From the NCBI GenBank assembly GCA_018894105.1, contig CM032127.1, forward strand, positions 31,488,369 through 31,552,368: DNA of 64,000 nt, given 5' to 3'. This document shows positions 1-11,155 of this stretch, in pieces. Made by a program: the position numbers and the translations under genes. This DNA comes from Jacaranda mimosifolia (Eukaryota > Streptophyta > Magnoliopsida > Lamiales > Bignoniaceae). Below the pieces are notes generated by a model. The model searched no databases. It worked only from the letters and a program-made list of their open reading frames with translations, and was not told the DNA's origin. Within the stretch, counting starts at the first letter, position 1, and every line of letters starts with the position of its first letter.

Positions 1-1137
1 TGACAAAACTGTGGTCTCTTGAAAAAAATGATCGTGATAGTACGTGTTGAAATGGTTGGGACCTTAAACACTCACATCCAACTACTTGCGCTCTCATTTA
101 TAATAGTATAAACTATTGATGCATAAGCTAAATGAATCCTCCCGACACCACTATTGAAAACCATTGAATCTATCATGGCTATATGATTCCTAAGACTAAT
201 ATGTTATGGTCTTATGATCATGCAATAGCCAGATTAGGCTGAATTGAACTCGATATCTTATGTGCTGGGAATGATACCAGAAATCAGCAAAAAAATACCC
301 AGTTTTGGTTGTTATGTACTCCAAAACTACATTTATGTACTTAATTTGTTAATGTTGTGTACTTATTTTTCGTGTTTATGTACTTGCTTTTCCAATGGCT
401 AGGATGATGCTCAATTCGATGCGTGCAATAACACAGAAGACACCCTTGATGCGACAAAACCATGGTTTGTTGAAGAAATAGTCATGATAGTGCATGTTGA
501 AATGGTTGGGAACTCAAATACCCACATTCAACCACTTGCGTTCTCATTCATAGTAGTATAAACTATTGATGCATGAGCCAAATGAACTCTCCCACGTCAT
601 CATTGGGAACCACTGAACTATCATGACTATATGAGTCTTAGGACTAATATGTCATGATCTCATGATCACATAATGGCCAGATTAGGCCGAATTGAACTCG
701 ATCCCTTATGTGCTGAGATTGATACCGAAATTGGCGAAAAAGTACCCAATTTTGGAAGTTATGTACTCCAGAATTGCATTTATGTACTTAATTTATTAAT
801 GTTGTGTATTTATTTTTCGTGTTTATGTACTTGCTTTTCCAAAGGCTAGGATGAGGCTCAATCGATGTGTGCAATAACACATAAAATAACTTGATGCGAC
901 AAAACCATGGTTTGTTGAATAAATAGTCATGATAGTACATGTTGAAATGATTGGGAATTCAAACACCCACATCCAACCACTTGCGTTCTTATTCATAGTA
1001 GTATAAATCATTAATGCATGAGCTAAATGAATCCTTCCAACACCACCATTGAAAACCATTGAACCTATAATGCCTATATGAGTCCTAAGACTAATATGTT
1101 ATGGTCTTATAATCAGCAATGGCTAGATTAGGCCGAA
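1..1137. repeat. Tandem repeat, unit about 446 bp, 2.5 copies
   Basis: Three head-to-tail units start near 1, 451 and 896. The landmark AATGGTTGGG is at 51, 501 and (as AATGATTGGG) 946, giving spacings of 450 and 445 bp. The third copy ends at about 1137, shortly after its AGATTAGGCCGAAT block. Divergence between units is modest, mostly transitions. The array runs off the left edge, so its true length is unknown. No coding function is visible. Confidence 0.9.
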
Positions 1138-2633
1138 TGGAGAATGCTTCCTCATGCGCTAACAAGCAAACGGTCAGTAGTTCGATTGTCTATTCTAACA
1201 TAATAAGCAAAAGGAGGAAAAATCAAGCATCAAATGTCCACAAATCGAATCCACCTTGCTGCAAAATTAGGCATGAGTTGTTACACAAACTGCCATGTTT
1301 TGAATCCTCCTTCCTATAGAAACAAAGGACATGTGCCAAGGAATACAAAGTTTGATTCCTGTTGAAAGTAATTTCCCACAAATTGGCGATCACACCAATT
1401 CAATAGCACATTCATTGGCAGATAAAAATCTGGACGCCTCAAAAGGGCAGACTCCAAAAGGACAAACTAAAATCCATATATACCAAACTAGGCAGTAGAA
1501 TTCAAGCCTCAACTAAAATAAACTTTGTTTATTAATAGCAAGAGCAACAACTTTTTGTACTTGAATAAATAGTAGCGTTCAAATGGAACAAAACTATCAA
1601 AATTATCCCAACAATTCAACATTAAGGTAAGCCCTGAACCACCAAAAACAAGGTTAATGCAAAATCCAAATCAAAGAGAAGTAGCACAAACATGTCATTT
1701 CAAAAGTTTCCATGAAAATCTGAATCAATGAAACCCAAACACTTGAACTCTGTATGGAAACAAGAAACTAAACAACAGAGGCTATGCATTCCTAATTTTT
1801 GAAAACAATCTGAAACTAGGAAACCTGAGCAGTATATTCCTTATTATTGCAAAATGTGCTACACAAAAGAGACGCTGCCACAAGCACAGTAGCAACAGTA
1901 GCAAACTGAAATAAAATCCAGGAATATGTAGAGATCACCAACTCAAACATGATGCATTTTCCAATCAATATCAAAACAAAACAATAGACTCTTAAAAAGA
2001 GTTGATTAACAACCAAATACATTCAATAATAGTCAATCAATTCCTTACAATAATCTGCATATCTAAACTAACATCTTTAAGCCAAAAATACAGCTTAAAG
2101 ACAATAACAACCAATTTTGAAGCGACAGGCTTACTAAATTTCACCTTATTAAACAAACTACATCAAAAGAAATCCAAACATTCCATGTAAATCTTACAAA
2201 CCAGCAAAGGAAATCCATAAGATTAGAAGTATCAGGACCCATAGCCCTTACCTTTCAGTCTTCTAGACCTTTTTCTATTGTGAGTTGAATGAGATATAGA
2301 GTTCCTTATTGTACAAACAACTCCCTAACAGTTGAATTTGATCCAACATTTTCTCAAGCTCAAAAAAAAAAAAAGAACTGTTGCTATAAAAGAGTAAATT
2401 GATGCTTCACCGTACCGAAATTTCTTCTTCTTGCTAGAATATTGTAGAGTATTGGAGAAAAAAAAATGAAGGCTCTCATGCCGATGGGAGTGAAACAGAA
2501 AATAGAATACGAAGGAGAAAAAACTTTCTTCTTTCTGCTAGGATATTGTAGGCTATTATAGAAAAACAAAAAAAAAAGATGAAGGTTTGATTCTGATGGG
2601 AGTGAAACAAGAAACAGAAAATAGAACATAAAG
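1138..2633. other. No gene seen
   Basis: AT-rich sequence with short spurious ORFs only. I recognise no protein family, RNA gene or transposon terminus on either strand. Confidence 0.5.
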
Positions 2634-2671
2634 ATTAAGAGAGAGAGAAAGAGAAAGAGAGAGAGAGAGAG
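2634..2671. repeat. (GA)n microsatellite
   Basis: Imperfect run of GA dinucleotides interrupted by AAAG steps, just before AT-rich DNA. Confidence 0.9.
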
Positions 2672-3122
2672 TTGGGAATTGATTCGTATTTAGGAATAAA
2701 CAAAAAAGAAAGTAAAATGAGGATATTTTTGTCAATTTCGGTGGTTGGGGAGCTAACTCAAAATTAAAACTTGAGATAGGAAGTTGAAATTGAGAAAGTG
2801 ATGAGTTATGGCTGAATGCTAAATAAAAAATAGGTTTGGGGATTTATAAATAAGTTCCCAATAAATTAATATAAAAATAAATATTAAAAAAATAAAATAA
2901 CAAAAAAAAAGTTATCTTTTTCTTCGCCACCACCACCACTATCACCTCTTCTTTCCCTCTAACCCCTCTGCACTCATTCGCCGTACCATCCCCCGAACCC
3001 TCACTAGCCACAATCGGGGTAGTCACTGCGTGGCTAAGCGGCTAGTGGCCAAGCTACCTGTACATGATCTGCGTCAGGCACTGTAGCAAGCTATGGCCAG
3101 GCATTGCCAGTTACCTAGATTT

Positions 3123-3165
3123 AGGTGGAGGTGGAGATGGAGGTGGAGGTGGAGGTGAAGGTGGG
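3123..3165. repeat. (GGTGGA)n short tandem repeat
   Basis: Six or seven imperfect GGTGGA units just outside the left end of the Mutator-like element. Confidence 0.85.
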
Positions 3166-3203
3166 GTTTATATATAATATGTATAGTTATACAGTTATAT
3201 AAT

Positions 3204-3271
3204 AAGGTGAATAGTATTTTACCCCCCTGTGTTATACTAAATGACCGATTTACCCCTTTGTGATAAAAAGG
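3204..3271 (+). repeat. MULE left terminal inverted repeat
   Basis: About 68 bp matching the inverted right end at 9686-9752 with roughly 70-75% identity by eye. C-rich blocks alternate with AT-rich spacers. Confidence 0.75.
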
Positions 3272-3562
3272 GCTAAATGCCCCTTTATGTTTATAAAAAT
3301 TGGATCACTGCTTCCTCCCATGTACTTTTGTTCAATTTTGAGATGGGTAGACAAAAATGCCCTTAGATAAATAAGAGCCCCTTCTTTCTCCAATTAGCAA
3401 CTCAAATTTCCCAGTCTGCAAAACTCAAATTTGAAAATGATTCTGCGAACCCTAGTTCTTCAACAGATTCGAAGTTTTTCTACAATCTTCAGAGCATAAG
3501 TTAAAATACAAGTGAGGAAAGGAATTCCCAATCACCGAAAAAGGGATTTACATAGCTTCTAA

Positions 3563-6500
3563 ATGGAAGAGAGACCGAGGTGGGTGACGATTTTGGATGG
3601 AGAAAGGCAGTTGTCAAATAAGCTTTACACGGGGAAGTTGGACAAGGTATGTGCTTGCAACACCTAAAACTATGAATAATGTGTTGACTTAATATTTATT
3701 TATCCTTTATTTGAAGTGACAACTGAGTGTATGATATGGTTGTAAATATATCTAGCAAGTGTTTGCGAGATTCTTCTAGAGTTGGGGTAAAAGATTCACT
3801 TTTGTTCGCTTTTGTCCTCCATGTGGTGTGTATGTGGGGTGTATGTCTGATATTAATATTTGTTGGTGGGAGGTTTCTGGTCCCTCATGAGAGGAAAGAA
3901 GTAACACCCCACATTCGGGGACAAAAATTTGAACAGCATTTGGGGCCCATTTTTTTAATTTTTTTTTTGGTGAATTTTTTCCTTAGAAATTTTGCTGACT
4001 TTATTTTTTTTTCTTTTCCATGAATTAGTTGCTGATGTGTTTGCTCATGTAGTTGTTAGTGAATTTTATGCTTAATTCTTTATGAGTTATTTGTTGATTA
4101 TTTGTTGATGTAATAGGAGAATTATTATGTTAATTACTGTTGAGTTATTTTTTGTAAATATAGATACAATGTTGCATGAGGTCTACATTTGGGGGGGGGG
4201 GGGTTTGTATACATGGAGAGAAAAGTTGAATTCAAGGGAAGTGAGAAACATGTATTTAGCAGAGTTGACTTAGATTTCATTGGGATGGAATAATTGTATG
4301 GCATGCTTACAAGCATCACTGGAAGTGAGAGTTGTAGTTGCCTCTTTTACTACTGTGTGCCTGGTCTTCCACTACACATAGGATTGAGGAATATTAGTTT
4401 GAATGCAATCGTGGAAATTGCAGAAATGGTTTCATATTATGAACGTGTAAACATACCTGTTGTGATCTATGTAGAGAATGTGCCCCCTCCAATGATTGTG
4501 ATAGACACTCTGGGATTTATGGCACCTAATGAGGGCATGATAGTTCCATATGTACCAGCAGAAAAATCTACATATGAGCCAATAGATGAACAGGTAAGGA
4601 ATGGACAAGCACATGAGACTATAGAAAAACATGAGCATGCAACAAAAGTGCAAGTACCTAAGGTAGAAAAAATACATGAGTCTGTAGAAACTAATGAGCA
4701 CGGAGCACAAGAGCCAGCAGATGATCATATAGCATAAAAGGCAGCAACTGAGGCATGCAATGAAGGATTTGGGGTAGCTTCTGAGGTATAGCAACAACAA
4801 GCACATGAGTTCACTAATAAGGCTGTAGCAGAAGAGGCATCACATGAGCCAGCAGTTGAGGCAGGTATTGGGCAAGAATGTGGGTCAGGTTCTGGGGCAG
4901 TAAATGAAGGATTTGGGACAGCATCGGAGGTGCAGCAACAATAAGCACATGATTTCACTAATGAACATGTAACAGAAGGGGCAGGTTCTGAGCTAGCAGT
5001 TGAGGCAGGCATTGGGCAAGAATGTGGTTCAGTTCCTAGGGCAATAAATGAAGGAGTTGGGGCAGCTGCTGAGGCAGTAGTTGATCATGCACATGAGGTA
5101 CTTTTAAACGACATGTATTTTTACTAAACATTGGTTTACCCCCTTGTATTTTATGTTTGAGTGATTTACCCCCTTGTATTTTATGTTTGAGTCATTTACC
5201 CCCTTATGTTACTCAAAATAGGGTAATGAGGAAGCAAATGAGTCACCAGCAATACAAGTTGAGCAACCATTAGTTGTGCAAGTTGAGGAATCAAATGAAT
5301 CTGTGGTTTAGGCAACACTTGACCATTGGAGGCAACTTTTGGAGGCAATCACCAAGAAAACAAGGCAAATAGCTTGTGAGCCACCATGTGAGGAGATAGT
5401 TGAAAAGGAACCAGCAGCTGTTCATGTTGAGAATCCATCAACACAGGAGGGAGCACCATCATTAGCAGACTTGAGCTTAGAGGGGAAAGAAGCAGACCTT
5501 GACTTGTCATGGCAAGATGATAATGTACAACACAGTCAGCCAATATTTAATAAGGATGCCACACAGAACAAAGGAAAAAGGCCAATGAGTGAAATTGGGC
5601 AAGATGATAATGCATCAACTGATGATGATTACATACAACCTAATGAAGCAGATGATAAGTCTGGTGAGATTGATTATTCAGATACACCAAGCTGTGCCTT
5701 GGAAGATGTTGAAGGGTCTACTGATGATGGCATATTGACTAAGAGAAGGCACATCAAAAGTGACTTAATTGATAAGTTGAAAATGATTCTGAGAGATGCA
5801 GATGATGATCATACTAGAAGGAAGAAAGCTGCAGAGGCCCAGAATGTGGGTGAAGAATAATGGTACAGTGAGGCTGGAGATGAAGATGAGTTGATTAGCT
5901 TGTTTGGTTCAGATGGTGATGCACCTAAGCATCATTCTTATAGAGAATGAGAGGATTTGAAGAACATCCAAATGGTTGTAGGTACAAAATTTCCAAGTGC
6001 TCAAGTCTTCAGAGAGGTGCTCAGACACTACTATATTAGTGAAGGATTTCAGTTAGAGTTCATGAAAAATGAGAATGCTAGAATCATTGCAAGGTGTGCC
6101 TATGAACAATACACATGGAGGATTCATGCTTCACCAAAATAGGGTACAAAGTCTTTCAAATAAAAACTATTAAAGGGGAGCATGTGTGCACAAGAAAGTA
6201 TGAAAACAAACCAGCTAAGTGTGGCTACTTAGCTAAGAGGTTGGAGAACACAATTAGAGATAATCCACATATTCCAATAGAGAAATTGCAAGTTGTTATT
6301 AACAAAAAAATGGGGCTTCAAGTCAACAAATGGAAAACAATTTTTGCAAAGAAAAAGGCTTTAGCAAACATAATAGGGAATGATGGGATGCAATATGGAA
6401 GCTTGTGGGATTATTGTGAAACTGTGAGGCACAAGAATCCTGGCAGCAAAATTATCCTTAGAAAGGTTGATGGAAGTGATCCCTTTGTGTTTGAGAGAAT

Positions 6501-8300
6501 GTATTTCAGTTTTGATGCCATGAAGAAGGGATTTTTAGCTAGTTGTAGGCCTATTATAGGCCTTGATGGTTGCTTTTTGAATACTGCTTTTGAGGGACAA
6601 CTTCTGGTGGCTGTTGTTAGAGATGACAATGACAACTTCTGGCCTATTGCCATAGCATTGGTCCCTGCGGAGAATAGAGAGACCTGGACTTGGTTTGTTC
6701 AAGAACTTTTGGATGATATGGGGGTCTTAAGGAGTCAAAATGGGTGTTTATATCTGATAGGCAGAAGGGTCTAATGGAGGCCTTAAAGATTTGGTCCCTG
6801 AAAGTGAGCATAGGTTTTGCATTAGACATGTGTATGAAAATTTCAAGAAAAAATTCAAGGGACAAGCTTAAACAACTATTGTGGAAGGCTGCATCTACAG
6901 CAAACAAGATAGATTTTGAAGACTACATGGAGGATATTGAGAAAGCAAACCCTAATTGGATCAAGAGAAAGAGACTATTGCTGAGTGGTTGAGAAACATC
7001 CCTCCCCCACACTGGAGTAGATCTCATTTTCAAACTTACTATAAGTGTGATATTTTGGTGAATAATTTGTGCGAGTCTTTCAATAATTACATTCTTGAGG
7101 CTAGAGATAAGTCAATCATCATGATGGTTGAATGGGTGAAAACTAGACTTATGACAAGAATTTAGTGCAAAAGGGAGGGTATTGAAAAATATGCTGATTA
7201 ATTTGTCCTACCATTTTGAAAAAGATCAACAAGTAGCACAAACTAGCTAAGAATTGGTGGACGAGATGGTGTATAGGAGATGAATTTGAAGTGGACAACT
7301 TTATTGATAAGTATGTTGTTGACCTAGCTAATGACAGTTACACATGTGGTATGTTCCAATTGAATGGATACCCATGTTGTCATGCATATGCTGCCATTTC
7401 TGAGAAGTGAGGCAAGATTGAGGATCATGTCAATGCTTATTACAGTGTGGAGTTGCACAAAAAAAGTTTATCAATTCAGGATTTATGGTGTTCTTGGCCA
7501 GAAGCATTACATCAAGACATCTTTTGAGCCATTGAGGCACCCATTCTTGAAAAAGAAAATGGGAAGACATAAAAGGTTGAGGAGGAGAGGACCAGATGAG
7601 GTGCAAGGGAGCACTTCGACAAGAAAACGCTTGACTCATACCTACAATAGATGCTTGCAAATAGGCCATAAAAAAGTTACTTGCAAGAATCTTGTGCATC
7701 CTAATTCTAAACTATATAAGGTATGCCATTATATACATGTTCATTTTATTAGTGTTTTAATTTCTTTCCTTCCTTTTTAATATACTAATTCTCTTTACAG
7801 GGGAACCTTCCAACAGAGATGAATACTGAAGGGTCAAGTGCCCCTCCTACTAGTCAAGCTTCTCCAACTAATGTCTAGCCACCTCCTACCTCTGTTCCTC
7901 AACCAAGAACAACAAGGATAAGTAATTCTTATTTATTTTTCATGTAGTATGAATTGCTAGTAATTTAATAACTTTTATATTTAAAAACTTTACAAACAGT
8001 CAACTTCTAGAGGTGGAGGAACATACCAAAGCTTTAGGAATGAAGCATTGCTTGGCAGATAATCCAACAAAAGAAAGTCAAATAGATCAAGGCCATATTC
8101 AAGAGCAGCTCCAAGTGCATCAGCTCTAGCTCTTGGTGGATCAGGTCCTACTGGGTTAGATCTAGCTACTTCTGCTCCAACAAGTGCAACAATGGGTTCT
8201 GGATCCAAAGTTGGAAGTGTGCAGAGAAAAAGGAAAGCAGCTGCACTTGATGTATTAAAAGGCCTTAGGGCAAGGGCATTGCAAATGAGGAAAAAAAATT
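3563..8300 (+). pseudogene. mudrA-type MULE transposase (broken)
   Basis: Decayed transposase gene with several exons. Exon 1 (3563-3646) encodes MEERPRWVTILDGERQLSN and ends at a GT donor. A PB1-like N-terminal domain lies at about 4170-4480 (LYGMLTSITGS, then YCVPGLPLHIGLR). An acidic linker covers 4500-5940. The plant MuDR N-terminal domain (KFPSAQVFREVLRHYY) is at 5957-6250 and the MULE transposase core at 6390-6990, with the first catalytic Asp in GLDGCF near 6562 and a second in FISDRQKG near 6750. A SWIM motif (GYPCCHAYAAIS) is near 7365 and a CCHC knuckle (CLQIGHKKVTC) near 7650. An intron at about 7722-7800 is followed by a C-terminal tail ending at 8300. In-frame stops (about 4290, 4735, 4788, 5308, 5858, 5948, 6139) and frame changes near 6730-6850 and 7400 make it non-functional. 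Confidence 0.88.
5098..5221 (+). repeat. Intron made of TIR-like 30-bp repeats
   Basis: Probable intron of the transposase gene (GAG|GT donor, ATAG|G acceptor; frame continues as HE|GNEEANE). Its body is three tandem copies of a 30-bp unit containing TTTACCCCCTTGTATTTTATG, cut short in the third. The unit resembles the TTTACCCCTTTGTGA block of the element's terminal repeat. Confidence 0.7.
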
Positions 8301-8564
8301 AGGAGATGTAAAGTTGTAATTTCTTGAACTTTTTAGAAGCCAAATATAGTATTGAAGTTGTAGTATTCTTCAACATTGATGCTTACAATATTCTAGAACA
8401 TTTAATATTGAAGCTGAATTTGTTGGATCTTTTTGGAAAGTTTTAGGGTAGTAGAACTCCTTATGTATGAAGTTTGCTTATGACAACTTTATGTTGACAT
8501 TGTTATTTTTGAGAATGTGTAATGTTATTATAGTTATATTTCATAGTTGTTTAGTTCCTTGGTT

Positions 8565-8690
8565 TTGCTTGGTTATGGATTGCTTATTGGTTGGTTTTGG
8601 ATTGGTTTTGGATTGCTTTTTGGCTGGCTTTGGATTGCTGATTGGTTGGTTGCCTTTGGATTGCTTTTATGTTGGTTAGGGATTGCTTTT
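8565..8690 (+). repeat. Imperfect TTGGATTG-type short repeat
   Basis: Repeated TTTTGGATTG and TTGGTTGG words lie just downstream of the transposase gene. They create hydrophobic spurious ORFs in two frames. Confidence 0.75.
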
Positions 8691-8734
8691 GTGCAGTGGA
8701 CCTATTTTTGCAGTTTCCTACAAAAATATAAGCC

Positions 8735-8870
8735 TTTCACCACCTTCTATTTTTAAAAAAAAGCGTTTAACCCCCTTCTATTTTTTAAAATACGTGTTTA
8801 ACCCCCTTGTGTTTTTTAAAAGAAGTGTTCAACTCCCTTATGTTATATAACGCGAAGAATACAACCCCCC
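8735..8870. repeat. Subterminal-like 33-bp repeats between the two MULE genes
   Basis: Four degenerate units of the form GTGTTTAACCCCCTTGTATTTTT lie between the 3' ends of the convergent transposase and GRF genes. They resemble the element's TIR and the intronic repeats at 5098-5221. Confidence 0.75.
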
Positions 8871-9000
8871 TGGGTTGCTGATTTTTTCAATAATGACCAT
8901 CAGAGATACAAGCAAATTAATAAATTCTTACTAGAATGAAGAAATTCAAAGTTCCATATTAACATAAACATAATATTATATTGAAAGTACATTAAACTTA

Positions 9001-9438
9001 CTAGAAATACATTGAAAATAGATAAAGTACTTCATGAAGATGTTGAAAATTGACATTGTTAATAAAACACCACATATAATTTTTAGGCATCTTAGACTCC
9101 ATGTGTGTAGACACCCTTGACAAAACTTCATTAATGTCAGGAACATTGCTTTCTTCCATTACTGCACTTGTGTCCAGTGTCACTGGTGGGCTTATTGGAA
9201 GGCCAGTTGCTGCCCATATAGCTTGCTGTGGATTACACCGACGAAAGAAGTTACATTGGTGCTTCGAACAAGAGCAGTACAACTTTCCCTTTGAAGGCTT
9301 CGTCTCAGACTCCACCACTCGAATTTCGGCTCGTATATTACATCCACATTCTAGAGTTTTCCCATACCTCAAGTCAAGGGCGACTTGCTTCTGTCCTTCT
9401 TTACTTTTTTTCTTCACTCTTGAATTAGATGAGGGCAT
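9001..9438 (-). CDS. GRF-type zinc-finger protein (MULE second gene)
   Basis: 145-aa uninterrupted ORF starting MPSSNSRVKKKSKEGQ, a basic, possibly nuclear-localising N-terminus. Residues about 30-70 carry a GRF-like zinc finger: C-x-C near the start (ECGCN), a short spacer, GKLYCSCSKHQCNFFRRCN and then a tryptophan in IWAATGL. GRF fingers bind nucleic acid in other proteins. The gene lies inside the MULE, convergent with the transposase, in the position mudrB has in maize MuDR; it is not recognisably homologous to mudrB. The C-terminus (residues 100-145) is not recognisable and could run into an intron. Function in transposition is inferred from position only. Confidence 0.65.
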   Translation of the reverse strand: MPSSNSRVKKKSKEGQKQVALDLRYGKTLECGCNIRAEIRVVESETKPSKGKLYCSCSKHQCNFFRRCNPQQAIWAATGLPISPPVTLDTSAVMEESNVPDINEVLSRVSTHMESKMPKNYMWCFINNVNFQHLHEVLYLFSMYF

Positions 9439-9685
9439 TCAGCAGATTTTTAGGGTTTGATGGAGGGATAACGAAGGAATGAAGAAGACGATGGAAATTA
9501 AAGGAATGAAATGGGAAAAGTCGAAAAAAAGGAAAATATGATGGAGGGATAAAAATATAATTTCAATTAATAAAAGTTAGGAAAAACAATATCCTACTTG
9601 CACAATAGCGTGCGTGAACATCACCTACAGCCTCAGAGTGGCGAGGCAATTCATAAAAATAACACGAGTAGGTTTTTTACTCCTT

Positions 9686-9752
9686 CCTTTTTTCACGAAG
9701 GGTAAACCACCAAAATGCATTTTCCGAGGGGGCTACAAATACATTTTCCCTT
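9686..9752 (-). repeat. MULE right terminal inverted repeat
   Basis: Reverse complement begins AAGGGAAAATGTATTT and aligns to the left end at 3204-3271. It is followed by TTATATAATA, which also occurs at 3195-3204. Confidence 0.75.
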
Positions 9753-11155
9753 ATATAATATATATGTGTGTATATGTGTTTGTGTGTGTTCAAATATATA
9801 TACATAATATAGATGTGTATATATATCCATATACGTTTGAATATATATATATTAAAATATTTTTAGAAGGTATTTATGGTATTTAATTTCTAATTTTTTA
9901 TTATTTTTAATTTTTTTTATGAGGATTAAATGGTATGTTTTGTGGATCTTTTCATAAATAGATAAAATTTTAGGGAGTCTTCATAAATAGATAACATTTT
10001 TGTCCAAATTCTAATGAAAAATTGGGAGGAGGACCAAAAGTGTTAAAAAAGTTATGAAATTTGGATCAAAAGTGTTGAATGCCACAAGCTCGGGACTAAC
10101 AATGCACACACAGTTAAATTATGGGACCAAAAAGGTAATTTTCCCCATAAAATAACTGTCATTTAAACCCATTATTAACATTGTATAATTTTACTACTAT
10201 CAATTTATTACAGTTTTTTTTTTCTTTCCATCTATCTAAAAGTTAAATTAAATACATTAAAATTATTTAAAAAGTTATAGTATTATATAAAATAAATAAA
10301 TATTTTTTATTTATTTAATTATAAAAAAGTTAACACACGCATAGAACATGAATTGCTAGGAGGAAACATAGGTTATGGAGATTGTGAATTTGGTTCTTCT
10401 AGTAATTGACTAATTTTGGGGCTTTTGTTGCTCACATTTGCCATATTTCTTTTGAAAGAAAAGGATATAGTGGCCAGATAGGCTCAAATGAGTCTAATAG
10501 AATATTAAGGCCCATTTAAAATTAAAAGCACTTGGAGAAATGCATCTCACTGCATAATATTATGGTCCTTAAGGCTATAATATTTAATATTTAATCTCTC
10601 ATTCTTTCAGTATTTTATCTCATTTTATCTCTAAGAATTCAATTTAAAACATGCATGAATATTTTAAATTTCTTATCTCAAGAATTTAGATAAGATGTCT
10701 CTAGACTTTGAAGATATATTAAATATAAAAAATGGATCAGTATCCAGCATAAATATTGGTTGAAGCAGTGTATTTTTTATTCAAATTGTATTATTCTAAA
10801 TATTATATGATTCCAAGCATTTAATTTTGTTATTTTCTAAAATATTCTATTACATTATTATTTATATTTTACCAAATTATTTCTATATTATGTTTTAGTA
10901 AGGTGTCAAAACTTAAATATTTAATTTTATCAACTATACTCTATTATTAGTTGTGTTTTATAAAAATATTTGCATCATATACCTAGCTTGATACGAAATT
11001 ATAATTGAAATATATGTGATGCTGCTAAAAAATGGAGCGAGGTCCTTTCTGAAAAACTGCAGAGTATCGGTTCGTCTTCTCAAGAACACGCGTAGACAAC
11101 TGCTCTTCTCGAAAGTTCTTCCACTCTGAGAAATTTTGCAAATAATTTATTGTGT
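9753..11155. other. AT-rich, no gene seen
   Basis: Begins with (TA)n/(TG)n-like microsatellite DNA to about 9860, then AT-rich sequence with no recognisable coding region or transposon end. Confidence 0.5.

Larger units (their letters stand above)
3204..9752. mobile_element. Mutator-like element (MULE), two-gene, MuDR-like layout
   Basis: The left end (3204-3271) and the reverse complement of the right end (9686-9752) align over almost their full length: AAGG, GTATTT, a C-run with CCCCCT, then TTTACCC, GTGA and AAAAAGG occur in the same order with few gaps. The direct repeat TTATATAATA flanks the element (3195-3204 and 9751-9760), compatible with the 9-10 bp target duplication of MULEs, although the flanks are AT-rich and the border is uncertain by one or two bases. 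Inside are a + strand mudrA-type transposase pseudogene and a - strand GRF zinc-finger ORF, convergent. The element is defective because the transposase gene has many stops. Confidence 0.8.

Noticed and set aside
4432..4806. 124-codon minus-strand ORF
   Set aside because: It is the complement of the MULE transposase linker, Cys/Leu-rich with no family resemblance; the + strand explains the region.
8467..8756. Two overlapping hydrophobic + strand ORFs
   Set aside because: They come from the TTGGATTG short repeat after the transposase stop and look like membrane segments only because of base composition.
9101..9460. 119-codon + strand ORF opposite the GRF gene
   Set aside because: The minus frame has the zinc-finger cysteines and a plausible start; the + frame has no recognisable domain.
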